The position numbers and the translations under genes were made by a program. DNA of 30,330 nt, taken from DAIMZI01 sp036734025 (GTDB lineage: Bacteria > Pseudomonadota > Alphaproteobacteria > Rhizobiales > Rhodomicrobiaceae). Each line of letters starts with the position of its first letter. The first letter of the stretch is position 1. The stretch covers positions 1 to 30,330 of the forward strand of contig DAIMZI010000022.1 in assembly GCA_036734025.1 (NCBI GenBank), written 5' to 3'. Positions 8,689 to 16,212 of the stretch are shown here, piece after piece. Below the pieces are notes generated by a model that saw nothing but the letters and a program-made list of their open reading frames with translations, was not told the DNA's origin and did not search any database.

Positions 8689-9729
8689 TCAGCCCTGTGT
8701 ACCAAGACAGCCGGTCAGCGCGTTCGCATTGCGCCGCAACAGCTCAAAATACATGTCCGGGCCATTTTCCAGATCAGCCCCGACCGGATCGAGAACGCCC
8801 GCGCGGGCAGTTGTCCCGTCGATCAGGACATCCACCAGTCTAGGCTCGAATTGCGGTTCGGAGAAGACGCAGGTTGCGCCAAGGTTTACGATCTTGTCGC
8901 GCAACTCGGTCATGCGCGCGGCTCCCGGCTGAATGTCGGCGCGCAGCGTGATCGAACCGGCTGCCGTCAGGCCGAAGCGGCGCTCCATGTACTGATAGGC
9001 ATCGTGAAAGACGATGAACGGGCGCGACTTCACCGGACGCACCAGCTTTTCTATTTCAACGGTGAGCGCGTCCAGCCGCCCGATCATGGCATCGGCATTT
9101 TCATCATAGCGCGCGGCGTTGGCCGGATCGGCCTTGGCCATCACCTGCGCCACGATGCGCACGATCACGGCCGCATTTTTCGGATCAAGCCAAAGATGCA
9201 TGTCCTTGTCGCCATGGGCGTGATGATCGTCATGCTTGTGGCCATGCTCCGCCTCGTGCTTGTGGCCGTGATCATGTCCGTGATCATGGCCGTGATCATG
9301 CCCGGCTTCGTGCTCATGGTGCTTGCCGTGTTCATGCCCGGCTTCGTGCGCATGGCTTTCCCATCCGCTGCCGGTGCGCACATCCAGAAGCTCCAGGCCG
9401 TCAGCCTCTGCAAGGGTGATAATGGTGGCGTCTTGCGCCAGCGTGTCCAGGGCATCTTCAAGAAATGTCTCAAGTCCCTCACCGATCCAGAACACGACCT
9501 TGGCTTCTTCCAGCGCCTTTGCATCGGACGGCCGCAGGCTATATTCATGCGGACTGGATGCGCCCGGAATGATCAGCCTGGGCTCGGTAATGCCCTGGGT
9601 GACACCGGCCACGAGTGAATGAACCGGCTTGATCGAGACCGCTACAGGCACCTGGGCCCGGGCTGGGCTTGCCTCAATCAGCGCCAATGCTGCGAGCGCG
9701 GTAACAGCTAGACCTGCGGACTTGAACAT
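8689..9729 (-). CDS. znuA: Zinc ABC transporter substrate-binding protein ZnuA
   Basis: ZnuA captures zinc in the periplasm and hands it to ZnuB/ZnuC. The 346-residue precursor has a signal peptide ending near ASPARA (20-25). Putative zinc ligands are H61 (SPHEYS), H178 (DMHLW) and H242 (FHDAY), the usual three histidines of the cluster A-I family. Between the first two is an unusually long His/Asp/Glu-rich loop (about 126-173) with repeated GHDH units, a hallmark of zinc-specific members. The ATG at 9729 is preferred to an upstream frame to 9795 because AGAGGA lies just before it and the signal peptide then starts correctly. It is transcribed divergently from znuC, with a candidate Zur site in between. 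Confidence 0.93.
   Translation of the reverse strand: MFKSAGLAVTALAALALIEASPARAQVPVAVSIKPVHSLVAGVTQGITEPRLIIPGASSPHEYSLRPSDAKALEEAKVVFWIGEGLETFLEDALDTLAQDATIITLAEADGLELLDVRTGSGWESHAHEAGHEHGKHHEHEAGHDHGHDHGHDHGHKHEAEHGHKHDDHHAHGDKDMHLWLDPKNAAVIVRIVAQVMAKADPANAARYDENADAMIGRLDALTVEIEKLVRPVKSRPFIVFHDAYQYMERRFGLTAAGSITLRADIQPGAARMTELRDKIVNLGATCVFSEPQFEPRLVDVLIDGTTARAGVLDPVGADLENGPDMYFELLRRNANALTGCLGTQG
9266..9301. repeat. Three tandem 12-bp units inside znuA
   Basis: Three copies of CCGTGATCATGN stand head to tail at 9266-9277, 9278-9289 and 9290-9301, differing only at the last base. They encode GHDH repeats in the metal-binding loop of ZnuA. A second, longer near-repeat with CCCGGCTTCGTGC at its core occurs at 9301 and again at 9337 (36-base period). 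Such in-frame repeats are prone to expansion and contraction. Confidence 0.85.
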
Positions 9730-9754
9730 GTGATCCTCTTGCTCGGTTGATTGC

Positions 9755-9772
9755 GTAACTTTATAACATATT
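9755..9772. promoter_or_regulatory. Candidate Zur operator between znuA and znuC
   Basis: The 69-base gap between the znuA and znuC starts holds an AT-rich imperfect palindrome, GTAACTTTATAACATATT. From memory of alphaproteobacterial Zur sites, which are palindromes built around ATGTTATAACAT, about 13 of 18 positions agree when read on the minus strand. A Zur-family gene lies in the same cluster, which supports the call. A single site here could repress both znuA and znuCB-zur. Confidence 0.6.
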
Positions 9773-9798
9773 GCGCATATGCAGAAAGAAGGCAAGCA

Positions 9799-10620
9799 GT
9801 GCTGAAAGGCGCTCCGGAAAATTTCGACATCGCCGAAAAGCCGCTCGTCAGCGCTGCCGACCTGGGCGTGCGCAAGCGCGGCAAATGGCTAATTCGGGGC
9901 GTCAATCTGAGTGTGCGGCGCGGTGAAATCGTCACGCTCATCGGCCCGAATGGTGGCGGCAAGACGACGACGGCAAAGGCGCTTCTCGGCCTCGTGCGCG
10001 CCAGCGAGGGTCATATCCGGCGGGCGCCTGACCTGCGCGTCGGCTACGTGCCCCAGCAACTGACGATCGACTGGACCTTCCCCTTGAGTGTGCGCCGGCT
10101 GATGAGCCTCACCGCCCCATGCCAGCCCGAAGACATGCACGATGCACTCAAGCGGGTGGACATCGCCCATCTCGTCGATGCTCCCGTGCAGTCGCTCTCC
10201 GGGGGCGAGTTTCAGCGCGCGCTGCTGGCTCGCGCCATCCTGCGCAAGCCAGATCTGCTGATCCTCGATGAACCCGTGCGCAGTGTCGATTTTTCCGGGG
10301 AGATCGCGCTTTACCGGCTGATCGCCGACCTTCGCGCACGCCTAGGCTGCGGCGTGCTGCTGATCTCTCATGATCTGCACATCGTCATGGCGGAAACCGA
10401 CACGGTGATCTGCCTCAACACCCATATGTGCTGTTCGGGTACACCGGGCGTGGTCAGCGCCACGGAAGATTATCTGCGCCTGTTCGGTCCGCGCGCCGCG
10501 CCTATGCTCGCGGTCTATCGCCACGATCATGATCACACCCACGGGCCCGATGGGCGCATCGTGCGCGCCGCGCCGGATGCCGATCCAACCGACAAGCGAG
10601 CCGATCACGATGCTGGATGA
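9799..10620 (+). CDS. znuC: Zinc ABC transporter ATP-binding protein ZnuC
   Basis: ZnuC is the cytoplasmic ATPase of the ZnuABC zinc importer. The 273-residue protein has Walker A GPNGGGKT (49-56), a Q-loop (YVPQQ, about 83-87), signature LSGGEFQRA (133-141), Walker B LLILDEP (153-159) and an H-loop His (about 191). The C-terminal tail contains HDHDHTH (242-248), plausible as a metal sensor or donor site. I chose the GTG at 9799 because AGAAGG lies six bases upstream; the longer frame from a TTG at 9751 would run through the candidate Zur operator and add 16 residues with no family similarity. It overlaps znuB by 11 bases, implying translational coupling. Confidence 0.92.
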   Translation: MLKGAPENFDIAEKPLVSAADLGVRKRGKWLIRGVNLSVRRGEIVTLIGPNGGGKTTTAKALLGLVRASEGHIRRAPDLRVGYVPQQLTIDWTFPLSVRRLMSLTAPCQPEDMHDALKRVDIAHLVDAPVQSLSGGEFQRALLARAILRKPDLLILDEPVRSVDFSGEIALYRLIADLRARLGCGVLLISHDLHIVMAETDTVICLNTHMCCSGTPGVVSATEDYLRLFGPRAAPMLAVYRHDHDHTHGPDGRIVRAAPDADPTDKRADHDAG

Positions 10621-11440
10621 TTTCTTCACCCGCGCGCTGCTGGCCGGCATCGGCGTGGGCATACTTGCCGGGCCGCTTGGCTGTTTCATCATCTGGCGGC
10701 GCATGGCCTATTTCGGTGACACGCTCGCCCACTCGGCCCTGCTGGGCGTCGCGCTCGCCTTCCTGCTGCAGATCAACACCGCGCTGGCGGTTTTCGCCGT
10801 CGCTGCCTTTGTCGCGCTCAGCCTGACCCTGATGCAGCGCGCGCAGACCTTTTCCAGCGATGCCGTGCTTGGCATCCTGTCCCATTCCGCATTGGCTCTC
10901 GGTCTTGTCATCGTGGCCTTCATGACCTGGCTGCGGATCGATCTGATGGCGTTCCTGTTTGGCGACATCCTCGCCGTTTCAAGGAGCGATCTGGCGACGA
11001 TCTATATTGGCGGAGCGACGGCGCTGGGTGTGCTGGCGCTGATCTGGCGGCGCCTGATCGCCGACACGGCCTGCCCCGATCTGGCGCGCGCCGAAGGTCT
11101 GCGCCCGGAACTTTCGCGGCTGATATTCATGCTGCTCGTGGCCGCGGTCGTGGCCATGGCGATGAAGGTCGTGGGCATATTGCTGATCACCGCGCTGCTG
11201 ATCATCCCGGCGGCCAGCGCGCGCGCCTTCTCCGCCAATCCCGAGGCCATGGCGATGATCGCGGCCGGCCTCGGCGCGCTTTCAGCCATCAGCGGGCTTT
11301 ACACGTCGCTATATTTCGACACACCTTCAGGCCCGTCCATCGTCGTTGCGGCGATGTGCCTCTTCTTGATCGGCCTGGTGGCGACAGCTCTGGGCAGCGA
11401 ATGGATGCAAACCCGAGCAGGGCCCCGCAATGTCCGATAA
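10610..11440 (+). CDS. znuB: Zinc ABC transporter permease ZnuB
   Basis: ZnuB is the inner-membrane channel subunit of the zinc importer. The 276-residue protein has about eight hydrophobic helices typical of the ABC-3 permease family. Conserved elements include the cytoplasmic GDTLAHSALLGVALA stretch (about 38-52), and VVGILLITALLIIPAASAR (about 186-204), which carries the family's characteristic proline. The ATG at 10610 overlaps the znuC stop by 11 bases; a frame extending to 10529 would only add residues encoded within znuC. It overlaps the downstream zur gene by 11 bases, so znuC-znuB-zur form one transcription unit. Confidence 0.93.
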   Translation: MLDDFFTRALLAGIGVGILAGPLGCFIIWRRMAYFGDTLAHSALLGVALAFLLQINTALAVFAVAAFVALSLTLMQRAQTFSSDAVLGILSHSALALGLVIVAFMTWLRIDLMAFLFGDILAVSRSDLATIYIGGATALGVLALIWRRLIADTACPDLARAEGLRPELSRLIFMLLVAAVVAMAMKVVGILLITALLIIPAASARAFSANPEAMAMIAAGLGALSAISGLYTSLYFDTPSGPSIVVAAMCLFLIGLVATALGSEWMQTRAGPRNVR

Positions 11441-11858
11441 GAAGCCAGACCTGACCCGCAATCAGCGCGTGGTGCTGGGTGCGCTCAACGAGGCGGCCAC
11501 ACCCCTCACGGCATATGAAATCCTCGATCGTGCCGGCGTGCGCTCCGAAGGGATCAAGGCCCCGCTCACCGTCTACCGGGCGCTTGAGAGGCTGATGGCG
11601 CGCGGCCTGGTGCACCGCATCGAGACGATCAACGCCTTCGTGGCCTGCGAGCATGCCCCCCATGCCGAGCCGAGCGGCTTTGCCATCTGCCAGGTGTGCC
11701 GGCGCGCGACCGAATTACGGCTGTCCGACTGCGAAGCTCATCTGACAGGCAATGCCACGAGCAAGGGATTTCACGTCGAGGCGATCAGGGTGGAACTGAC
11801 GGGCCGGTGTGCGCAGTGCCGCGCTGGACCGCCGCAACGGGCCGCCTCAGACGGTTGA
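11430..11858 (+). CDS. zur: Zinc uptake regulator Zur (Fur family)
   Basis: The 142-residue protein belongs to the Fur family: an N-terminal winged helix with recognition helix APLTVYRALERL (about 44-55), then a zinc-binding dimerisation domain with CEHAPH (73-78), CQVC (87-90) and a second pair CAQC (127-130) that would form the structural zinc site. Cotranscription with znuCB and the absence of the iron-Fur residue pattern point to Zur, which represses zinc uptake when zinc is replete. It begins inside znuB (11-base overlap). Its last 12 bases overlap the end of the convergent permease gene on the other strand. It probably represses its own operon through the site near 9755-9772. Confidence 0.9.
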   Translation: MSDKKPDLTRNQRVVLGALNEAATPLTAYEILDRAGVRSEGIKAPLTVYRALERLMARGLVHRIETINAFVACEHAPHAEPSGFAICQVCRRATELRLSDCEAHLTGNATSKGFHVEAIRVELTGRCAQCRAGPPQRAASDG

Positions 11859-12800
11859 GGAACCCGCCCGGCGCGACAGGCGGCGGCGCGCCAATGCGCC
11901 GTGACGCGGCGCCAGTAGCATCGCCAGCGCCTGAATGATGCCGGCGACCAGAGCAATCGTGCCGGCAGCCGAAACGCTCGCCGAAGCGCCCAGCCAGATC
12001 GGCGCGAAGGCCGCGAGAAAATAGCCTGCCACCGCGCTCGTCACGGCGATGCCCGCGCTGAGCCAGAGCTGCGTCGCCAGCCGGTCGGTCAGCATGCGCG
12101 CCGCCGCAGCCGGGCAGATGAACATGGCGATGACCAGGATCGATCCCACGGCATCGAAGGCGGCCACGGCAGCGAGCGCGGTCATGAACACAAGGGCAAA
12201 GCCGACCGGTCCTGAGGCGATGCCGATACTGTCGGCGAAAGCGGCATCGAAGCTGGTGAGCTTCAACTCCTTGTACAGGGCCAGCACGAACAGGATGACG
12301 AGGGCGGCCACCGCCGCCATGCGAAACACCGTTTCCGGCAGGGCGGCCAGTTTCGCCGCATCGAGCAGATCGTCCCATGCCCGCCCCTCCAGCCAGATGG
12401 CGCTTTCCAGATTGCCATAAAGCGCGTGCTGGACATCCAGATGCACGCCGCCAGCGCCGCTGCGCTCAAGCAGCAGGACGCCGCCGGCAAACATGACCGT
12501 GAAGACCACGCCCATCGCCGCACCCGGCTCAACCCGGCCAAGCCGGCGCACCGCCTCTATCAGCCCGACCGCGACGAGCGCCGCGACACCTGCGCCAAGC
12601 ATCATCGGCGTGGTGGCGGTTGACCCGCTCAGCAAAAAGCCGACCACGATGCCCGGCAGCACCACATGGCTGATGGCGTCGCCGATAAGGCTCTGGCGGC
12701 GCAGCACGAGGAAATTGCCAAGCAGCGCACAGGCCAGCGCGGCACACGCGCCGAGCACCAGGGAGGGCAGGTCATAGCTGAGAAATATCTGGCTGCTCAT
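11847..12800 (-). CDS. Metal ABC transporter permease, MntD/TroD-like (second importer)
   Basis: This 317-residue membrane protein is an ABC-3 family permease. It shows LVLRRQSLIGDAISHVVLPG (about 31-50), the conserved cytoplasmic loop contacting the ATPase, and GSILVIAMFICPAAAARML in the second half. About eight or nine transmembrane helices are visible. It starts at an ATG that overlaps the stop of the preceding permease as ATGA (12797-12800), so the two permeases are translationally coupled and probably form a heterodimer, as in TroCD and YfeCD systems. Its 3' end overlaps the convergent zur gene by 12 bases. The metal carried is not certain: Mn, Fe or Zn. Confidence 0.86.
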   Translation of the reverse strand: MSSQIFLSYDLPSLVLGACAALACALLGNFLVLRRQSLIGDAISHVVLPGIVVGFLLSGSTATTPMMLGAGVAALVAVGLIEAVRRLGRVEPGAAMGVVFTVMFAGGVLLLERSGAGGVHLDVQHALYGNLESAIWLEGRAWDDLLDAAKLAALPETVFRMAAVAALVILFVLALYKELKLTSFDAAFADSIGIASGPVGFALVFMTALAAVAAFDAVGSILVIAMFICPAAAARMLTDRLATQLWLSAGIAVTSAVAGYFLAAFAPIWLGASASVSAAGTIALVAGIIQALAMLLAPRHGALARRRLSRRAGSSTV

Positions 12801-14014
12801 CGCTCCCCAACCGTCCTTGGCGCCAGTTTTCGCTCAAGCTCGGCGATCAGATCAGGCGGCAGCACATCGCCGATGGGTTGCAAAGACCAGCCGTCGAGAC
12901 CGCTTGCCTCATCGGGATAATCGGCGCGGTAGCGGCTCCACAGGGCCTGATCGCGAACCGTCTCGGCGGCCGCGGCGCGCCCGACGTCGGTCAGGCTGCC
13001 ATCGCCGGCAATCAGCCCGCGTGAGCGCAGGACACGCAGGGTCAGACGATCGAACACCGGCTCGCCGCGCGCCAGCGCAAGAAGCCCCTGCCGTTGATGA
13101 ACGATGCGCTGAAAGCGCCGATGCGCAAGCCAGACCGCAACCACGCCGCGCACCGGCGACACCAGCATGGAAACCGCGAAGATCGCCCCGAGACACAGCA
13201 CGATCAGGCTGCCTGTGGGAAGATTTGGTGCGGTGGCCGAGATCGCCGCGCCGACATAACTTCCGCCGGCGCCAATGGCGGCCGCGATCGGCACCATACG
13301 GTGAAGCCGGTTGGTCCAGAAGCGCGCCGTGACCGGCGGGATGATGGCCAGCGCGATGATCAGGATCAGCCCGACCGTGGTCAGCCCGATGACGATCACG
13401 CCCAGCAGGAGGCCGACGATCGCCAGATCCAGCCGGCTGGTATCATAGCCCACCGATGCCGCGAACTCGGAATCAAAGCACAGTAGCCCAAACTCCTTGA
13501 GAAAAAGGAATATCACGAAAGCGACCAGCGTGGCGGAGGCGGCAATGAACAGGGCTTCGCCTGCGAGCATGGACGCGGCTGAGCCCAGCAGAAAACCTTC
13601 AAGACCGGCCCGTCCGGAAACCGGCAATGTCTGAATCAGCGTCAGCAACACCACGCCCGCAGCAAAGAAGGTCGAAAGCACCGTACCGATGGCGGCATCC
13701 TCGCGCAGCCTTGTGGCACGGGTCATCCAATGGATGGCGAGCAGGCCAAGCCCGGCGCTGAAAGCAGCGCCCGCCAGCAGAACCGGCAGGTTGCGCCCCG
13801 TGCCGGTAAGCCAGGCGCCAAGGAGAAAGGCAATACCGACGCCGGGCAATGTGGCGTGGGAAATGGCGTCCGATATCAGCGCGCGCCGGCGCAGCAGGGT
13901 GAACACGCCGATCGCGCCTGCGCCCGCGCCCAACGCGGCCGCGCCGAGACAAACCACCATCGCGTTGTATCCCGCCTGAAGCAGGAGAATGTCGATAAGG
14001 CCGGCATTTGCCAT
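12797..14014 (-). CDS. Metal ABC transporter permease fused to a DtxR/MntR-like C-terminal domain
   Basis: The 405-residue protein is longer than a simple ABC-3 permease (about 280). Residues 1-295 are the membrane part, including LRRRALISDAISHATLPGVG (41-60) and GLTTVGLILIIALAIIPPVT (210-229). Residues 300-405 are soluble and predicted cytoplasmic. They contain a winged-helix-like stretch (LTLRVLRSRGLI, then LTDVGRAAAAETVRDQALWS) and PIGDVLPPDLIAELERKL, the arrangement seen in the DNA-binding and dimerisation parts of DtxR/MntR repressors. Similar fusions are known in TroC/MntC-type permeases, where the domain may sense the metal or gate transport; DNA binding by a membrane-tethered domain is unproven. 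It follows the ATPase by 19 bases and is coupled to the next permease. Confidence 0.85.
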   Translation of the reverse strand: MANAGLIDILLLQAGYNAMVVCLGAAALGAGAGAIGVFTLLRRRALISDAISHATLPGVGIAFLLGAWLTGTGRNLPVLLAGAAFSAGLGLLAIHWMTRATRLREDAAIGTVLSTFFAAGVVLLTLIQTLPVSGRAGLEGFLLGSAASMLAGEALFIAASATLVAFVIFLFLKEFGLLCFDSEFAASVGYDTSRLDLAIVGLLLGVIVIGLTTVGLILIIALAIIPPVTARFWTNRLHRMVPIAAAIGAGGSYVGAAISATAPNLPTGSLIVLCLGAIFAVSMLVSPVRGVVAVWLAHRRFQRIVHQRQGLLALARGEPVFDRLTLRVLRSRGLIAGDGSLTDVGRAAAAETVRDQALWSRYRADYPDEASGLDGWSLQPIGDVLPPDLIAELERKLAPRTVGER

Positions 14015-14033
14015 CGCATGAAGCGCCTATCCG

Positions 14034-14831
14034 CTAGCCGACCCTTGCCTGTACCATCGGCATCGCCAGCGCGCCGCCATATGTCCGGCCCAGATTTTCA
14101 GGCGTGAAGACCTCAGCGACGGGACCGCTGGCGATGACCTCCCGGTTGAGCAGCATCACATGGTCGAAATAGACCGGCACGCTGGCGAGGTCATGATGCA
14201 CGGCGATCACGGTCCGCCCGCGCTCGGCCAGATCGCGCAACACCCTGGCGATGGCCTGCTCGGTGGCTGCGTCCACGCCGGCGAACGGCTCATCCATGAT
14301 GAACAGCCGGGCATCCTGCGCCAGCGCACGCGCCAGGAAGACGCGCTGCTGCTGGCCGCCCGAAAGCTGGCCGATCTGGCGCTCGGCAAACTGCTCCATC
14401 TTGACCGCGGCCAGACATTCGAGCGCGCGTTCGCGGTGCTTTCGTCCCGGCCAGCGGAACCAGCCGATCTGGCGGTAAAGCCCCATGAGGACGACATCCA
14501 GCACGCTTGCGGGAAAGTCCCAGTCGACGCTGCTTCGCTGTGGCATGTAGGCGATCCATTCACGGGCGCGCGAGATCTCGGCGCCGAATGATGTCACCTC
14601 GCCGGACAGGCGCGGGATCAGCCCGAGGGCGGCCTTGAGGAATGTCGATTTGCCCGCTCCGTTGGGGCCGACAATTGCCGTCAGGCTGGCTTCGGACGCA
14701 TCGAGCGATGCGCCCCATACCACCGGCTTGGCGCCGTAGGACACGGTCAGCCCCCGCACCGCAAGCGGGCTTGATGATTTGGCCGCAGCAGCCGCTCCGC
14801 TTTCAGGCGCGATGAGGGTAAAGTCTCTCAT
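14034..14831 (-). CDS. Metal ABC transporter ATP-binding protein, MntB/TroB-like
   Basis: The ATPase of the second metal importer has 265 residues. It shows Walker A GPNGAGKS (about 55-62), a Q-loop (YMPQRSSVDWDFP), signature LSGGQQQR (156-163), Walker B LFIMDEP (about 176-182) and the H-loop HHD (near 212-214). The DWDFP element after the Q-loop is typical of Zn/Mn/Fe importers and is also found in the ZnuC here as DWTFP. I chose the ATG at 14831, with GGGAG six bases upstream, over a TTG at 14837. It begins two bases after the stop of the binding-protein gene. Confidence 0.9.
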   Translation of the reverse strand: MRDFTLIAPESGAAAAAKSSSPLAVRGLTVSYGAKPVVWGASLDASEASLTAIVGPNGAGKSTFLKAALGLIPRLSGEVTSFGAEISRAREWIAYMPQRSSVDWDFPASVLDVVLMGLYRQIGWFRWPGRKHRERALECLAAVKMEQFAERQIGQLSGGQQQRVFLARALAQDARLFIMDEPFAGVDAATEQAIARVLRDLAERGRTVIAVHHDLASVPVYFDHVMLLNREVIASGPVAEVFTPENLGRTYGGALAMPMVQARVG

Positions 14832-14833
14832 GT

Positions 14834-15820
14834 TCAACTCCCTGCGCTGAGTTTGCCAAGCCGCCCGCGCTGTAGCGCATCGCCGCCCAGCGCCCGCGTG
14901 ATCGTTGTGGCGTTATGGTCAATCATCCCCAGATAGGTGCCCTCATAGGTTCCCGGCGCACCCATGGCGTCGGAAAACAGCTCTCCGCCCAGCGACACGT
15001 CCGCGCCGCGAGCCCGCGCGCCGGCGATCACGGCCTGCACATTGCGATCGGCGACGGAGCTTTCGACGAAAACCGATTTTATGCCGCGCTCCACGATCAT
15101 CTCGACAAGTGCTGCGATGCGCGCCAGGCCGGCTTCGCTTTCCGTCGAGATGCCCTGAACACCGACGACATCAAATCCGTATTCGCTCCCGAAATAGCCG
15201 AAGGCGTCATGTGCGCTAAGCAACACGCGGCCTTGCATCGGCACGGTTTGCAGGCGTTCGCGCTGATAGGCTTCCAGCGCGCCCAGTTCGGCGATGTAGG
15301 CCGCGGCGTTCTGCTCATAGATCGCCTTGCCTTCGGGATCGATGTTGCTCAGCGCATCGCGTGCGGCAATGGCGACGCGCGACCACAGCGCGGGAACGAT
15401 CCAAACATGCGGATCATATCTGCCCTGATAGGTCTCGTTTGCGCGCAGAAGCTCACTGGGCAGGCTTTCGGCGAGCGCGAAGACGGGCTTTGCCGTCTTC
15501 AGCTCAAGCAGCAGGTCTTCAAGCTGTGCCTCAAGATATAGCCCGTTATAGAAAACCGCGTCGGCCTCACCCATCGCAACCACATCCGAGCGCGTCTGGC
15601 GATAGGTATGCGGATCGACGCCAGGCCCCATGAGGGTCCTGACATTGGCGCGCTCGCCGGCGATCGCCGCGACCAGATCACCGATCATGCCGGTGGTGGC
15701 GACGATTTCGAGCGGCTTGGCGACCAGAGCACGCGGGGCAGTCGCGACCATCGCCAGCAGCAGGATGGCGCTGAGCGATAAGCCGGCGCCACGCATCAGC
15801 GCACGAAAAAGAGATGGCAT
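14834..15820 (-). CDS. Metal-binding periplasmic lipoprotein-like/secreted SBP, MntA/TroA-like
   Basis: This 328-residue cluster A-I binding protein has an N-terminal hydrophobic signal (about 12-34) without a convincing lipobox; cleavage near VAK is plausible. Probable metal ligands are H71 (DPHTY), H138 (DPHVW), H204 (SAHDAF) and D284 (FSDAMG). The H-H-H-D set is that of TroA, which accepts zinc and manganese; Mn/Fe-specific PsaA and YfeA have Glu as third ligand. There is no His-rich loop, unlike the ZnuA in this window. I chose the ATG at 15820 because AAGGA lies just upstream; an ATG at 15835 is the alternative. It is the first gene of the four-gene importer. Preference among Mn, Fe and Zn remains open. 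Confidence 0.88.
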   Translation of the reverse strand: MPSLFRALMRGAGLSLSAILLLAMVATAPRALVAKPLEIVATTGMIGDLVAAIAGERANVRTLMGPGVDPHTYRQTRSDVVAMGEADAVFYNGLYLEAQLEDLLLELKTAKPVFALAESLPSELLRANETYQGRYDPHVWIVPALWSRVAIAARDALSNIDPEGKAIYEQNAAAYIAELGALEAYQRERLQTVPMQGRVLLSAHDAFGYFGSEYGFDVVGVQGISTESEAGLARIAALVEMIVERGIKSVFVESSVADRNVQAVIAGARARGADVSLGGELFSDAMGAPGTYEGTYLGMIDHNATTITRALGGDALQRGRLGKLSAGS

Positions 15821-16212
15821 GGGGTTCCTTGTCATTCGCCGAGAGGGCACTTTTTGCAAATCATTCCTAATTGCATTAATGGGTAATCCTTCTGCCGAAG
15901 TCAAGCCGAGACTGGGCCAGAGACGCTATGCCGCAGCGGGCAGCATCATGCACACAGCAAGCTGCTTGCGTTGCGCTGATCGAAAACGCGCCTGCCAATC
16001 TGAGGCAACCGGCGATGCGGCAGGCAGTCGGCTCGGTAATGTCATTGCGCTGTCCGCCGGCCTGTTGCTGGCTTGCATCACTGAGCGAGCGCTCCAATCC
16101 GCGCACCGCTTGCGGACTTATGTTCCACGCGCGCATTAACTAAAACGGATCAGCGGCAACAGGGCGCGCTTTCAAGCGGCACGGCCCCCAACAGCGATAC
16201 AGGCATTGCGCG
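15821..16212. promoter_or_regulatory. Divergent intergenic region with candidate metal-regulator site
   Basis: This 392-base gap separates the binding-protein gene (leftward) from the pentapeptide-repeat gene (rightward) and holds no convincing gene. At 15855-15875, TGCAA and TTGCA form an inverted repeat 11 bases apart in an AT-rich stretch, 35 bases upstream of the importer start. Its TGCAA/TTGCA arms resemble those of Mur (manganese Fur) sites in alphaproteobacteria, but the spacing is not a clear match. No strong sigma-70 promoter for the rightward gene is visible. The stretch from about 15900 to 16150 is featureless. Confidence 0.35.

Noticed and set aside
9266..9355. Short direct repeats that might suggest a CRISPR array
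   Set aside because: Units are 12 bases with no spacers and are in frame with the GHDH codons of znuA; this is a coding repeat.
15876..16136. An 86-codon minus-strand open frame in the gap upstream of the pentapeptide-repeat gene
   Set aside because: No ribosome binding site, no domain or signal sequence, and it ends in the promoter region of the metal importer.
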